DNA of 64,000 bases from Daedaleopsis sinensis (GCA_033807695.1 CM066310.1:2914001-2978000), one strand, 5' to 3'; shown: positions 47,134-59,309, counted from the stretch's first letter. Numbers and translations are program-made. Notes: generated by a model not told the origin, from the letters alone.

Positions 47134-47741
47134 GGCGTGAAGCGATCTCCAACGATGCGATTGTACAAGTGCAAAGCTTTCTATAGTACACTAAGCACCT
47201 GCTCAGCATTCTATTTGCCTCACGCCCCGCCGCGCGATTCGACCCATTTCATCGTCCAGCCCCGCCCTGAATGCAGGGCCTGACGGTGTTTTTGGACGCG
47301 GCAGCCTGCGCTGGATGTTTCGTATGTGCTTCTCCTGCATACTTAGATCTAGACGGACACCTCTTCTGTACAAAAATATATATGACGAATGTATCAGCGG
47401 CGCGCGGTGCGACTGCTTTGCTTTTTACGTGCTTTGCTGAAATTCCAACCATGCATTTGAATGGATTCCCCTACTTTTGCGCTCGACGACGATGTCCGCA
47501 CACTCCCTGCAGCAGCGATAGATTCGGAAGATGACAGAGGATATTCGACTCGTGAGGTCACGAACGAACGGTACTTTACAATATAATAGAAGCTTGGCCT
47601 AGGTCTGATGTATACGGAGAAGGCCGTTCTTGGGTTGAGCGAGTGTCGGAACCGGTCACGCCCGAGCATGCATCTGAGCGACGACGTTCGTAGATCCTGG
47701 TATACATATCAGTTGCAGTGCCACTGGTGAATCTTCGGCAG
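47134..47741. other. Convergent 3' region between ANK3 and F-box protein 2
   Basis: Tandem counterpart of 37138-37626. No gene. Confidence 0.5.
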
Positions 47742-49107
47742 CTACTCACCATAGATCAGCTCCTTCGAGCATGCGTCGAAGCACAGATGTCCCCGACCCT
47801 CGATCTCAGGGAGCGCTCCCTTCAAGAATTCCACAAGGCCAGGAAACTCGTCCTGCGGGTGGGCCACCTTAAGCTGGGAGACGAGCAGCACGAGCCGCGT
47901 GTTCTTGAACTTCGGTGCTGAAAGCGCGCGGTCGAGCAGAGCCCAGTCCAGCGCCCCGAGCATGGCCAGCCCAATCTCCGGGACCGACCGCCCCTCGCGG
48001 CGGAAAAGGAGGTTGGAGAAACCTGGAGTGATCCTAATACGGGCCTCGCGCACGGAGCCGGGAAGCTGGGCAAGGAGCGCGAGCGCGAACCGGAAGTACG
48101 TCTCCTCGCGGGCTTTGTCAAACTGCGCGTACCATATCTCCGTCTTGTACACCTGGAGACGAGTGCATTTTGACAGACAATGGGCGCGCCACGCGTCGAC
48201 TGATTCTATGACAAGGCGAACGATCAGCCGCCCGGTAAACGCAGGATAAGTAAAGGGAGAAAACACCTGTCCCTGTTTGAAACGCGGGGTGGTCCAGGTG
48301 TCCTCCTGCGACGCCGGAATGGGGTAGCAGCGGGATGAAAGTGAGAGTGCGCAGCTGTGGCCCGAGCAGCGTGAAGACCTTCGCAAGCTGCGGCAGCTGT
48401 CTTGCCTCGAGCCACTCGCTTTCTAGGTACAGCTCGTGCAAGGACTGCCAGTAAGACGCTGGCGTCGACAACACGAGGCGGCACAGAAGACGGAACGTCG
48501 CGGAGGAAGTCGCGACGCTCTCGATGAACAGGTGGGGGCGGAACGCGATGGTGGGGTCGATTTCGGGCTGCGCAACGGCGCCCCGGAAGTCATGCCACGA
48601 GAACCTCTTTCCGGTGAGATGGACGTAGTGGATGCGGTCGAACAACCCAAGGAGGTGGATGCAGTCGGGGTGGTTGTGCCGGACGTTGAGCACGTTGCCG
48701 CGGGTGATCCGGAGCGCCTGCAGCTCGTGCAGAACACCCGAAGGGACCTCCTCTCCGGGGAGGGTGGGCGAAATGAATAGATCCACGAGGGAGAGTTCGC
48801 GCAGCCTGCTCAATGGGAGGAGCATTTTCGCTATATCTTGCAAGCTGATGCCGCTGTAGTCACAGACCTTGAGGCGCTTGATGTGGTGGGCGACGTCGGG
48901 GGATGCTACGAGGAAAGAGACGGCATCGTTGATGGAGAACTTTTCGGGAGAGAAGGTAACGGTGTGGAAGAGATGGTGGTGGCTGGTGGTAAGCCACGAG
49001 CTGGACACTGTAGAGCACGACTTCAACGCAAGCTTGTCGTCGTGAAGGTAGTTGATGATTGAATCGGTGATTTCCACTGGAAACGCGGGCACGGTTTGCC
49101 CAGGCAT
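47742..49107 (-). CDS. F-box protein 2 (leucine-rich), paired with ANK3
   Basis: Tandem paralogue of F-box protein 1. Exons 49107-48267 and 48205-47742 give 434 residues from the ATG opening MPGQTVPAF. The intron is 61 bases (GTGTTTTC...CATAG), not a multiple of three, so splicing is required to reach the conserved C-terminal part (REETYFRFALALL, LVLLVSQLKV). It has the same F-box start (FPVEITDSIINYLHDD) and leucine-rich body. A TATATATAT stretch near 49199-49209 sits about 95 bases upstream. As in F-box protein 1 the stop overlaps a donor-like GGTGAGTAG. Confidence 0.85.
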
Positions 49108-49290
49108 AGCTGTCTCGTCGCTGTACAGCAGGCGAAGTGGTGGTGATGAAAAGATTTGGGAGACTCCCTTGAGTATGAAGGCGCGGCCAGCCGGAGATGT
49201 ATATATATTAGTAGCGCCAACTTCGTCGAGCTTTATGGAGGAGACAAAGAGAGCCTGCCACGAGACAAGCACCTGGTGTTCATTCTCCAC

Positions 49291-50168
49291 GGATCCATGT
49301 GTTATTCGGACTTATGTCGCGTGTGCTCCTAGTACCGCTGTGTCTTTTTGTCAGCTTTGTCGTATCCCGTATTTTGTGGCTGAAGTCCCCGAGATGAAAG
49401 CAGCTTTCGGTGCTTAAGAACGAAAAGAGGTCTCGCGTGAAGCTGTAGTAGGGATTCAAAGCGAACTCGGTGGTCGAGTCGCGGATAAGTAGTGGGTGAC
49501 GGTGTCATTAGCGCGTGAATGACGCTAAATGACCTCACTTGATATGGTACTGGAGACGCCCATGGACAATCCCACGCTAGATCTTAACGTCGACTCGATC
49601 GGAGATTCGGAACCGTACGGTTGCGACTCGTCGTCCTCCAAGAACTTACCTCAAGACTTCAAGCTTTGAAATCAACGCTAGACAACTCAATGATAGCTGA
49701 GGTATGGGTATGATAGTGGCCACCGCGCCAGTGCGACTTTGCTCAGGAGAGGCTTTGCCAGTGACTCGGACTTCAAGTGACAAGCCCGACAAGCCTTCAA
49801 AGCTTCAAGCTTCCGAGTCAAGTTCCGCGACAATGATTTGAGTCTGTTCCGATCGGAGTGCCAGGTACTAACGTGCAAGAATTTTTTAGCAGACTGCTAG
49901 AATGTTACAGAAGTCTCCGAGCTTTGTCACCTTTGTCAGGAGACTGCGATGGCCACAGCTGCAGGCTGCACGTTCCGACGTTCCTTTGTCCTGCCCATGG
50001 CTAGCACCGCCACCGAACGGCTTTGAGCCTCACCTTCATAAGAGAGCGGGGATCTTTAACGCGGATGCATCCACCCTTCCTCTCAGCTGATAGGTAAGTT
50101 CCCATCCTTTCGTATCTCTCGTCTGCTAATTTGGGAATATACTCCTCAGTTTCGTAGGGGCGACGACG
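49291..50168. other. Intergenic between F-box proteins 2 and 3
   Basis: To about 49710 it is duplicated F-box upstream flank. Beyond that it has short repeated CTTCAAG/CTTGAAG motifs (49660-49840) and the upstream region of F-box protein 3. No gene. Confidence 0.5.
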
Positions 50169-51515
50169 ATGGAGAACACCGCGGTTTCGATCACTTCTGC
50201 CACTTTATCCACGTCCCAAGCTGCCGTCGACTTTGTTCTTCGGTACGTGGACGACAACGCCACATTAATATCTTGTGCACTCGTCTGCAAGGCGTGGGTG
50301 GTACCCAGCCAGCGGCACATTTTTCGGTCATTCTCCGCTAGACCTGAACGATTCTCCTGGAACTCCGTGCTGTCTTTCTTCAAAGACCATCCTGTCATCG
50401 CTTCTGGTATCAAAACTCTCTGCCTCAGTGGATACAGTGGTATAGGCTTGCACGACTTCGAGACGCTGTTCGACAATCTTCCATCGCTGCACACCTTGCA
50501 GCTCGTCAACATCCTCATATCAAAGCCACTTCCTTACCAAGACACAATTTCGGCGACATATCGTTCTCTCCGCAAGGTCACGATCTCCTTTCCAGATAGT
50601 TCAAAAGTCAAATACGACACTCTGTTCCACTTCCTCGCGCTCTTCACGAATGTCCGAGAGCTCCAGCTCACGGGCTCAAGCAACTATTCCTACATCAACA
50701 ACGGCCGCGTCGACCCACCGCTTGTGTGCACCACCCCTTTCCCCCAGAATCTCCGCATCTCGACCTTGTCGGTATCGGCCCTCCCGTTGTGGCTCTTGAA
50801 GCATATCGTATGCTCCTCCCGTCTTGGTCAATGGGGTATCCTGCGGGAACTGCGCGTCCAGGATTGCGTCAAGACTTGGGAGGACGTCTCGTTTCTAGGA
50901 ACGATCCTCTGCGAAGTCGGGGCGCACTTGCGTCGTCTCTACATCGGCCCTTCCTCGACATTCAACGGTGCCGCACACACCTGGCGAAGCCCGATGAGCA
51001 GTGAGTCCGGCTGCACTGTCTGGGCTGTATCTCATAATGCTGACGGCCCGGCTGCTACAGGAAACCCCAGCACACAGAAAACGTGGGACGCGCTGCGCCT
51101 CGACATGTGCACGAACCTCGACAGCTTCGCGACCCGGATCTGCTTCGGCGACCGCGACGCGATCTCGGGCCCGGACGGGCTGCTCAAGACCACCCTGGAC
51201 ATGCTCGCTCACGTCCCTCGCACGGTCCGCGCCATACACCTCGAGGTTTTCCCCGGGTCCGCGAGCGGACGTGTGGTGTGGCACACGCTGTCGGACCCTG
51301 CCACGCTGAAGAATCTCGACTGGCCTGCGGTGGACGAGCGTCTGTCGGGTGCGGATTGGGGGAGCGCGAAGGTGGTGCTTGAGCTCGGGGCTCTGAAGGG
51401 CGTACTCACCGACGTCCAATTTGCGGAATCGGTGGACTTCTTGGTCGGCGCGCTCCATCGTGTCCGGCGTCGCGGGAGGTTGGTCATATCCGACATGATG
51501 ACGCAGGATTTGTAG
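50169..51515 (+). CDS. F-box protein 3, diverged relative of F-box proteins 1 and 2
   Basis: Exons 50169-51000 and 51061-51515 give 428 residues; the 60-base intron (GTGAGTCC...CTACAG) contains no stop, so retention would add 20 residues. The intron sits at the equivalent place to that of F-box proteins 1 and 2. Shared features are the LISCALVCKAWVVPSQRHIF F-box segment, SGYSGIGLHDFETLF (against SGISLQDIATML), the WDALRLDMCTNL block and the closing GRLVISD. Similarity is well below that between 1 and 2, so it is an older paralogue, now head-to-head with F-box protein 2. Probable ubiquitin-ligase adaptor; target unknown. Confidence 0.82.
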   Translation: MENTAVSITSATLSTSQAAVDFVLRYVDDNATLISCALVCKAWVVPSQRHIFRSFSARPERFSWNSVLSFFKDHPVIASGIKTLCLSGYSGIGLHDFETLFDNLPSLHTLQLVNILISKPLPYQDTISATYRSLRKVTISFPDSSKVKYDTLFHFLALFTNVRELQLTGSSNYSYINNGRVDPPLVCTTPFPQNLRISTLSVSALPLWLLKHIVCSSRLGQWGILRELRVQDCVKTWEDVSFLGTILCEVGAHLRRLYIGPSSTFNGAAHTWRSPMSSESGCTVWAVSHNADGPAATGNPSTQKTWDALRLDMCTNLDSFATRICFGDRDAISGPDGLLKTTLDMLAHVPRTVRAIHLEVFPGSASGRVVWHTLSDPATLKNLDWPAVDERLSGADWGSAKVVLELGALKGVLTDVQFAESVDFLVGALHRVRRRGRLVISDMMTQDL

Positions 51516-51947
51516 TATGGTCGCGCACAGAGTACGGAAAATGACAGGATCAAGCTACCATGTCGAAGAGGTCAATCGACATATCAAAGAACGCCTGACA
51601 GAGGCTCTCGCAATTGGTGTCTACTATGCGAGAGCATGATCGTAGAGTGTACAGTGAAATTTGACGTATAATATTGTCCGACGGCGGTCGAAGAGTGCTT
51701 CAGCCGCGAATGACGATGTTCTGATTGTTTGGTTACTCGGTGATCTCATTTTCATCCCTTGAGTGAGCTCTCGAAGCAAGACGAGAGAATGTCAAATTCA
51801 TGAAATAGAGTAATAGTATGGTGAACCGCCAAAAATGATGCGACATGTGGCGTAGAGGAATAGTCATACCAAGTCCTTGGTGTAAGGCTCCACAGCATCG
51901 ACAATCATGGTTGTGTGAGTTAAAGACTTCGTATCGACAAAGGCGAA
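51516..51947. other. Convergent intergenic region
   Basis: Between the 3' ends of F-box protein 3 and the Hsp70-like gene. No gene seen. Confidence 0.45.
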
Positions 51948-54478
51948 TCATGACGAGAAGGACAATGGTGCTAGTAGCTGAAGATGAGTCGTGCAACTCC
52001 CCTGCAAACGTGTCAGTGCGTGAGCACACAATTACTTCGCCACACAACCCACCGTTTCTCTTCGCCCTGTATCCATCGATTAGTCGTCAAAGCTTAAAAC
52101 ATATGTAATCGAACACGACTCACATTCTCAACCCAGGCGATTTGAGCCGTCGGCTCAACCCCAAAGCGAATTATAATCTTGAATTTCTTTAAGTGAATAT
52201 CACCAATTACACCAGGCCTAATCTCCCCCGCGACATTCGAGAGGTCTGCGTGGACGAGACAGAGCCGCTTGAACTTATCTACAGCACGGCATCCATGTCA
52301 GAGTCGTTCACCTGGGCTCCTATGAGTGGTACCCACCTGGCTCCTCTCCCATCCAATGCGGATCTTTCTCATCGCCCGTGTATTCGATGATGTCATCAGT
52401 GATTGTGGTGAGTTCCTTCGCTGGATGGTATGTCATGCAGAATTGGTCCGAGAACTCTTCATTGTCCTTGACTCGAGCACCCTGTAACAGCCGCACATGA
52501 GGACACCTGCCAGTGATGGACACCTAATGCGTAATCAGACGTGGCAGCGGGAGTATACTTCACCTTCTCCACCAAGACTGAATATCCGTCTTCAAAGCCG
52601 ATGCCCCTAGGGGTGATACTTGCTTTCTCCGCCCGAGCGCGATGTCTTTGGTCGAGAGGATTGAATTGCCGGAGCACTGGCGTGCCTAACGTTGTTTTGA
52701 CAATGCGATGGGATACGTAGTGCTCCAGATAGTACAGGATCGCGCCGTCGGCAACTGCCTTGCTCCTAAAACGATCTAGCGTCAACAACTAGTACGGTTA
52801 CCTTGGGGTACCAACAGGATACACCACTCACGCGCGATCATCGCTCTCTGGCCGGTACAAATCCAAGCCCATCGTTTCGAGAGAGCCCTTGAGTTTCTCG
52901 TACAGCCAATCATTGGCAGAAAACCCTCCGATGAAGAAGACGTTCTACACCACGATATAGAAATCACGATATATCTCATGCGTTCAGTGACAGACATACG
53001 CGCACGACACTCACCGACACATATGCTCCTTTGGTAGACTGGAACTGTCGTCGGATTGCGCCAATGATAGCCTCAAACGAGGGTCGAAAGAAAGATTCCA
53101 TTTCGTCCCTAATAACCGTAAAGGGTCAGAACGATCAAACATTCTCTAGTATGTCGACGACTACCTGGTGAGAAGCAGATTCCCTCTCTTCACATTCAGA
53201 TCGGACTTGGTGAGCTTACGGATCCCCGTGTTGACGAAGGAATTGCCCTCTTCACTAGAGGAGAAAAGAAGCTTGGCCTCCTTGTCGAAGCTTTCCACCG
53301 CAGTCTGGATGGCCTCCTCGTCGACCTGATGTTCCTTCTCGAACCTCTCTATACCCCGTCGTCGTCAGTGTATCCATAGATCCATGGTGCAACTGCATGC
53401 ATCGCTCACCTCGAATAAACCTCTCGGCTCGCATGTTGACGACAGTCGAACCGTGCACCACGCCTTCACATACAGAAACATTAGTAGCTGGACGTCAACG
53501 AGGCTCCGAGCACGAAAGGAACGCACAGTCAGGAGAGCAAATCTCCTCGAAACATACAGGCGACGTCGATTTGCAGAGATAGCTGCTGATGTCGACAGTG
53601 CCCCCTCCCGCGTCGACCACCATGAGCCCTTGACCTGACTAGACATGGTGTCCGAGTCGTTTTGAACATCTATATGCGGAATTCGCGAAACCTCAGGCTA
53701 CACGCACCTTGACACATTCCGCTGACTTCTGCAAGCAGTAATGCAGACCAGCTTCACCCTCGGTGACGAAGTGGATCCGATCGTGACCTGCTGGTGAATC
53801 CAATACCAGCCCGGCGAGGACCGCGGCGTCGCGCATCATGGACTGCTGTGCGGCCTCCCAGCCGTTCGGATGGCCGAGGACGAACACAGTCTCGTTTTTC
53901 AGGGTGTCCCACATCTGCCTCTCTTGCGGACCGATCTGTTGTATGTACTTGCCCGTGCATTCCCAGAGGTATCGAAGGAAGTCGGCGAAGACTTGAACCG
54001 CGGTTTTCCCGTCCGGGAGGGCTGGGAGCTGGATTTCTGTAGAGGCAAGGTTGTGGGGTCGCAAATGAAGCTTGAACCTGGGCGCTGTTTCAGGGATCGT
54101 ACACATCGATGTCCGTATGCAGGATCACATACCACTTCGCAGTCACGAGGTCGTCATATTCAAGGAGCATCCGTGTCTCTTGAGACTCGGCGACGGCGCC
54201 GCATGAGTGGACTCTCCCCTTAGCGTCGTACTTCACAACCGAATGAGTTCTGTAGTGCTGAGGTGCATTCTCCATGCCAGGATATCTAGCGAGAAGACCG
54301 TCAGAGCCGCCTAGACATTCTCTTTGGTAATCACGTATGCGTACCTCTTGACCGCGTCGATACGAGGTACCTCACCCGGGTTCAGGATAGCGTAGGATAC
54401 GCCAGAGAATGTTGTTCCAAGATCGATGCCAACCACAAGCTTCCGTTGTTTGCCGTCGTATGTCGGTAGAGCATTCAT
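51948..54478 (-). CDS. Hsp70-12-like ATPase-domain protein, 603 residues
   Basis: Member of the actin/Hsp70 ATPase superfamily that is expanded in Agaricomycetes and lacks the canonical peptide-binding domain; role unknown. Twelve exons on the minus strand: 54478-54345, 54285-54133, 54077-53708, 53638-53527, 53463-53410, 53348-53165, 53108-53015, 52944-52832, 52765-52564, 52523-52337, 52278-52124 and 52001-51948. Motifs in order: phosphate-1 loop (VGIDLGTTFSGVSYA), VLGHPNGWEAAQQSMM, HFVTEGEAGLHYCL, phosphate-2 (VVDAGGGTVDIS), adenosine loop (FFIGGFSANDWLYEKL) and a C-terminal beta region ending KKFKIIIRFGVEP. The chosen acceptor of exon 11 avoids a stop and gives a 58-base intron like its neighbours. 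The final 18-residue exon is the least certain. It shares a 305-base divergent promoter with the coiled-coil gene. Confidence 0.88.
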
Positions 54479-54783
54479 TTTGCCGGTCGCGGTGGGGATA
54501 GAAGTCGGTGGGAAGTGTGAGTGGGACGGTCTTGCAGAGCGCTGCACGATGAATATATCTGAAAGCATAGATTATATCTGCCAGTGCGTTCACTCATTGA
54601 GTGCGTGTGCTGCGGTAGCTGTTTCAGGAATTCACCCTCGACACTCACCATGCCGTAACGAGCACAACCCCCTCGAGGCCATTCGAAGCCTTCGCAGGCG
54701 TCCCGCGCTGCAGCCGATCGGTGCTTGTCGAACATCCATGGGAGTCCTACCAGAGCCCACTACCCTGTCGTTCTCGACCCACG
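54479..54783. promoter_or_regulatory. Divergent promoter region, Hsp70-like / coiled-coil genes
   Basis: 305 bases between two start codons pointing apart. The sequence must hold both promoters unless the upstream ATG at 54721 is used for the plus-strand gene. No specific sites could be assigned. Confidence 0.5.
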
Positions 54784-56413
54784 ATGATCTCCCTTTTCTC
54801 GATATTCCTCAAGGCTTTCGAATGGCTCTTCAAGCGCACACCGTGGTCTCGTAGGTTGACCGCCAAATCCGCCAACGACGACGAGGAGATCAGGCGACTC
54901 CGGGCTTCCTTGGAGAAGAAGCAGAGGGAGCTCGAACAGGGTGCAAGGGAGTTGCAGTCAGCGAGGCTGCACCTCGAGCATACCACTGCAACAGCGAGAG
55001 AGCTGAAGAAGGAGAACGACCGGTTCCAAGCAGAGGTGCGCCGTCTGAAGAATCAGGAGGAAGACCAAGCCGCGCACATCGAGAACCTCGCGCGGGACCT
55101 CGCGCGGGCCCTCGAAGACGTGGCCAACCTCCGGGCAGAGGCGCGGGCAGCGCAGCCGTACCTCAGGAAGATCGACGACGTGTCCGAGTACACTGTCGTG
55201 AAGTTGGTCGAGAAGCTGAACAGCCAAGTGCACCAAACAGCGGTCGCGTTCTCAAACGCACCGGAGCTCACGTACGGCGACCGCGAGGAGGCTGCTGCGG
55301 TAGAGCAGGCGCAAACGAGACTCGAGCGGTCCGCCGGCATACCCCGTGCCTTGCTGTCCTCGCTGCGCTCTCTGGAGGGTGTGGAGGAAGAAGACCGCGG
55401 CTTCCTGGTCGAGCTCGCTGTCCAGGCAGGGCTCACAATGTTCCTGCAACATCTTGCGAACCGCTGGGATGTGAGCGGTGGGAGCGATACGGCCACTCTG
55501 GAGAAGTTGCACATTAGCATGAGGAGTGGAGGTACGCTCTCGATGAGACACCCCCAGCTTTTGCTTGACGCAGACCGATCTTGCAGAACCGCAAGCGGTC
55601 TCAGCAAAGTGGAGAGCGCTTAGCAGAACGTACATCAGGAGATTGCGCGAGACGAACGAAGACTCCATCCCAGGGGGCCGGGCATTACGCGACATGCTCT
55701 CCGGTGTTGTGGCAGACATCCTCATTGTCTGCGGCGCGGGAGGAACGAGGGAGGACATCGTGCAACTCATCAAGACGAAGCACAAGAAGGCGCTCCGGAA
55801 TGCGTTGACTCTCGCCATTGACTTTCAAAGGAACGCCGGGGAGGGTGTCATCTCATGCGAGTTGACGGTGTTCGCCGCTGAACCGGGTGCGCCCTTCGAT
55901 CCTTCGCTGATGCAGGAGACGCGGGAAAGCGCCAAGACACCTCGGCGTGCCACTCCGCTCGTCCTCTGTGCTACGCGGCTGGGGTTGCTGGCTGAGGAGA
56001 CGGATGACGACGCTGTAGTTCGAGGCGACGCGGGCGTTGTGAAGGAGAAAGTGTTGTTGAAATGTGAAGTGGAGCTCGCCGAAGAAATTCCAGAGGAGGG
56101 TACTGGAGGGGAGCAGGCGAAGAAGGGAAGGGTTCCGCAAGAGACCCAGGGGTCCCAATTGGACGGGGGTTCGCAGGTAGATGGAGGTCCGCAGTTAGAC
56201 GGGGGGTCGCAATTAGACGGGGGGTCGCAATCGGACCAGGTGACGCAGTTGAAAAGCGACGTGAGCGACGTGAATGACCAAGGTGAGTCGCCAATGTGCA
56301 ACATGTTCACCGATACTTTACTCACAGACCACCCAGATCCCTTCCAAACCCCAGCAGAAACACCTTCGCAAATACCCTCCAACGAACTAGATCGACACGA
56401 GGATCTTCATTGA
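54784..56413 (+). CDS. Coiled-coil protein with Gly-Gly-Ser-Gln repeats
   Basis: Not recognised. Exons 54784-55531, 55587-56282 and 56328-56413 give 509 residues from the ATG opening MISLFSIF. The N-terminus has a short amphipathic or hydrophobic segment (LFSIFLKAFEWLFK). Residues of about 30-130 form a strong heptad coiled coil (RASLEKKQRELEQGARELQ). A globular-looking part follows in two exons (IPRALLSSLRSLEG, DMLSGVVADILIVCGAGGT). Near the end is a short tandem repeat with the unit D-G-G-S/P-Q-L/V. The 45-base last intron has good borders but no stop, so it could be retained. It is divergent from the Hsp70-like gene; whether the two cooperate is unknown. Confidence 0.75.
56147..56240 (+). 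repeat. Short in-frame tandem repeat
   Basis: About five units of roughly 15-18 bases around GGGGGGTCGCAATTAGAC, coding for DGGSQ-type units at the C-terminal part of the coiled-coil gene. Confidence 0.7.
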
Positions 56414-57399
56414 CCGGCTCGATGCGCGACTCGGACTCGAGAATTCGCTGGCCATTGGTGGTGGCTTTGCTACGTCGTTTCGCCATGTTCGCACATTCCT
56501 TCCTGATAGTCCAGTAGCGTCATCAATCTTTGTTGCACGGTACAGATGCCCTACATCGGAGCAAGTCAGCGTAATTTCAGAGGTAGTGACAACAATCATA
56601 CCTGCACACTTCGTTAGCCTACTATCCCCCGCGAAACAACGCGCGCGCACGAACTGTTGCAGGGGCTCACGATGATGGAAACACAAATGCCAACTCTATT
56701 CGAATTACACAAGCTGTACAAAACAAACCTAGACGAGTAGTCGAGACTACCGAACAAAACGTGAAGCCTTGGAATACGTGAACCGTACAAACCCCTAGGA
56801 ACGACGCATCGACTGCGAACGAGCTCGCAGCCGGGCCAGGTGCCATGGGGACTGTATGTACCAACTAGGGCCTGCCAGATCGCCACTGACCCCAGTGCGC
56901 GCAGATATAGATGAAAAATAATATTTACGGAATCTGGAATGAGGGCCTCCAGGCCGACGCCGCACCACAGCGCGAACGTCCACGGCGACAGCGGTGGACG
57001 TACACGGCCTGAACAGGCGGGTATATGGAACTGCAGACGACGCTGTCGTACGCAGGTCCGCGTGCTGGGGAAGGGGAATACGGAGTACAGACATGTCGTA
57101 GACACGCGGGTAGTGGGAACGCGAAGGGACTGGCGGCAGGCGTATGGAAGGGAGGAAGCGCGAGATGGGGAACTGTCGGCGACAGATGTGGCAAGAAATA
57201 TTGGCAAGATGGGAGACAGACAGATAAGGTAGGTGGGAAATCGGACAGAAATGACAGGAATCCACACGAGATGTGAGAGATTGGGAGACGTGCCGTCGGC
57301 GATGTCAAGCGCGGCGGGGGGGAGGGTGGCCTTCGTAACAGTACAGCGATCTTACAACCGAAGAGAAGAATGAGCATAGCTACGACGGTGATAGAACGT
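56414..57399. other. Intergenic, no gene supported
   Basis: Contains long minus-strand frames (56614-57267 and neighbours) that overlap each other in different phases and look like translated non-coding sequence. It probably holds the long 3' region of the membrane-protein gene that ends at 57400. Confidence 0.5.
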
Positions 57400-59309
57400 C
57401 TACTCCGCGTAGGCGTCCTCATTGTCGTACTTGCTGTACTCCGTAGGGGCAAAGCTCTTCCTGTTCACAGTGACGTACCCAGCTTGGGAAGGCTGCGATG
57501 CCTGGTTATCAGGCGAATAGAGCGTGCGCATGCCGGTGCCATTGAAGTTCGCGATCGGCGTAGGGAGAGCGGGGGCACCGGGGGCAACCGAACCCATAGC
57601 ACGACGCTCAGCATAAGCGCGAAGCATGTCGTCGGGTGACATGACACTCGCTGGCATAGGCTGCATCAGCATGGCTCCCATTATGGGAGACTTGGGCACT
57701 TGGAAACTCGGGGTCGGAGGCGTTGGCATCGACGTCTTGATGAGCATATCATCTGCGGTGGCACCTTGCTCACCAGTGCGCATCACTGCAAACAGATGTG
57801 AGGATCGAGTCATCAGAGCCACGGTCATGCAAGTACATACTGCTTAGGGCGGGCATGACCTCGTCGATGCTAGGGCGGGGGGCCATCTCCTGACCAGCCA
57901 TGCGAGCGCGGATGTCCTCGGAGGTGAGCGTGAGAGGGCCCGCCGTCTGGACGGGCGAGAGTATCGGGGAGCTGTTGTTCGAGCTTTCGGTCGACTCCTG
58001 GCGTATAGGCAGAGGCGGAGCCTGGCCAACATGGAAAGGGCGGGGTGCACGACGGGATTCGACGGAGGGACGAGGGTCTGCAGCGAATGAAACGCGAGAT
58101 GTACGGTTCTCGAAGGCAGAAGTGCGAACACCAGGGCGGAGCTGGGACATCGGCGGAGGGTCGACGACCGAAAAGTCCATGCCCTGTGCGCCGATACCGG
58201 CCTGGCCCCCTTCGACCGCGAAGGTAGACTCGGGACGGATGGCACCGAACGAGAACGACGAGGCACGGTTGCCCGGAACGGCCATGCTGTTCCGGATAGC
58301 GGCGTTCGCACCAGCACCAGAGAGCGACTTCCAGTCGGCGGAGATCGTCGACATACGCCGGTCGACCATCTGGCTGAACCGCTTGCGCTTCTCCTTGACC
58401 TTCTGCCGGCTCATCTTGATGTACGCACCGACACCGATAGCGATGACGAGCAGCAGAGGGATGATGACGGCCGCGGCGACGCCTCCCTTCGAGACCCCGT
58501 GTTTTTCTGCGGGTACGTTGTTGACCTCGACCACACCGCCCGCGACGGTGGGGGTGCCACTGTCGGATGTGCCTGAGTGGATCGCAGAAAAGATCGGGCC
58601 GGCGGGAGTGTTGACCATGAAGGGGAGGACGCCGTTAGGAACGATGGCGAACTGCAAGGTCATGGGCGAAGTGTTATTCCACCATCCAGACTTGAGGGTC
58701 GCGTTGTAGTTCCCGAGCGCGTAGTTGACTTTCGTCCACTTGTTCATGCCGGGTGAGTCGGAGTTGGGAGCGTAGAGGTAGAGGTCGATGAGCTCCGTGT
58801 CGAGACAGGAGGTGTCCCAGCTGACTTGAACGGGCTCGCTGGTGTCGACCGTTTGACCTTTCGCGGGAGTCTTGTAAAGTCCGCCGGTATTGCAGCCTGC
58901 GAAGTGGGCGTGAGTCAGGACTCGAGGAGATGTAGATTGCTAGATATTGCGACGCGTTGTTGACGTTGCTCGACGCCCTGCCGAGCAATCTCGCTGGCCG
59001 TTCCTTCCCACCATTCCCCCACTATACGAGCCATCCGCCACGAGCAAGAACGGAGGTAGACTCACCGTCACCATCACGCTTGTTTTGCTTGTGGGCGACG
59101 GCACTGTGGCCGAGTCGAATCGTGCGGAATGCGCTCTTCATAGTTGACGTCAAAAGAATGTGGGGGGAAAAGAGAGGTGGAGGGAAAGAGGGAGTAGAAA
59201 GCTCGACGCGGAGCGCGGCGAGGACAGCGTCGACGACGACGACGATGATGATGGCGGCGAAGAACAAGAAGGTCGGAGACTTGTTTGAGACCTGTTTGAT
59301 ACCAAACAA
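57400..59309 (-). CDS. Single-pass membrane protein with extracellular domain and long Ser/Pro-rich tail
   Basis: Exons 59309-59066, 58896-57841 and 57785-57400 give 561 residues. An N-terminal hydrophobic stretch (FLFFAAIIIVVVVDAVLAAL) serves as signal peptide or anchor. The ectodomain begins about residue 82 (CNTGGLYK), has a beta-rich part (PVQVSWDTSCLDTELIDLYLY) and N-glycosylation sites (NAT, NNT), and resembles the Ser/Thr-rich Kre9/Knh1-like domain of fungal surface proteins. A transmembrane segment lies near 221-242 (AAAVIIPLLLVIAIGVGAYI), followed by a basic stop-transfer (KEKRKRF) and a ~320-residue cytoplasmic tail of low complexity. Intron 1 is 169 bases and intron 2 is 55. A cell-surface sensor role is possible but not shown. 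Confidence 0.8.

Larger units (their letters stand above)
40190..49710 (+). repeat. Tandem segmental duplication, unit 2 (ANK3 + F-box 2)
   Basis: Counterpart of 30480-39650 in the same orientation; edges approximate. Unlike unit 1 it carries no trace of the epoxide hydrolase upstream of ANK3, so the tandem copy starts on the ANK side of that gene. Confidence 0.85.

Noticed and set aside
52260..52320. Apparent stop and frameshift in the Hsp70-like gene
   Set aside because: Using the acceptor CTGTAG at 52279-52280 gives a normal 58-base intron and restores the frame, so no lesion needs to be assumed.
56614..57267. 217-codon minus-strand frame downstream of the membrane-protein gene
   Set aside because: Overlapping frames in two other phases and no recognisable domain; more likely 3' untranslated or intergenic.
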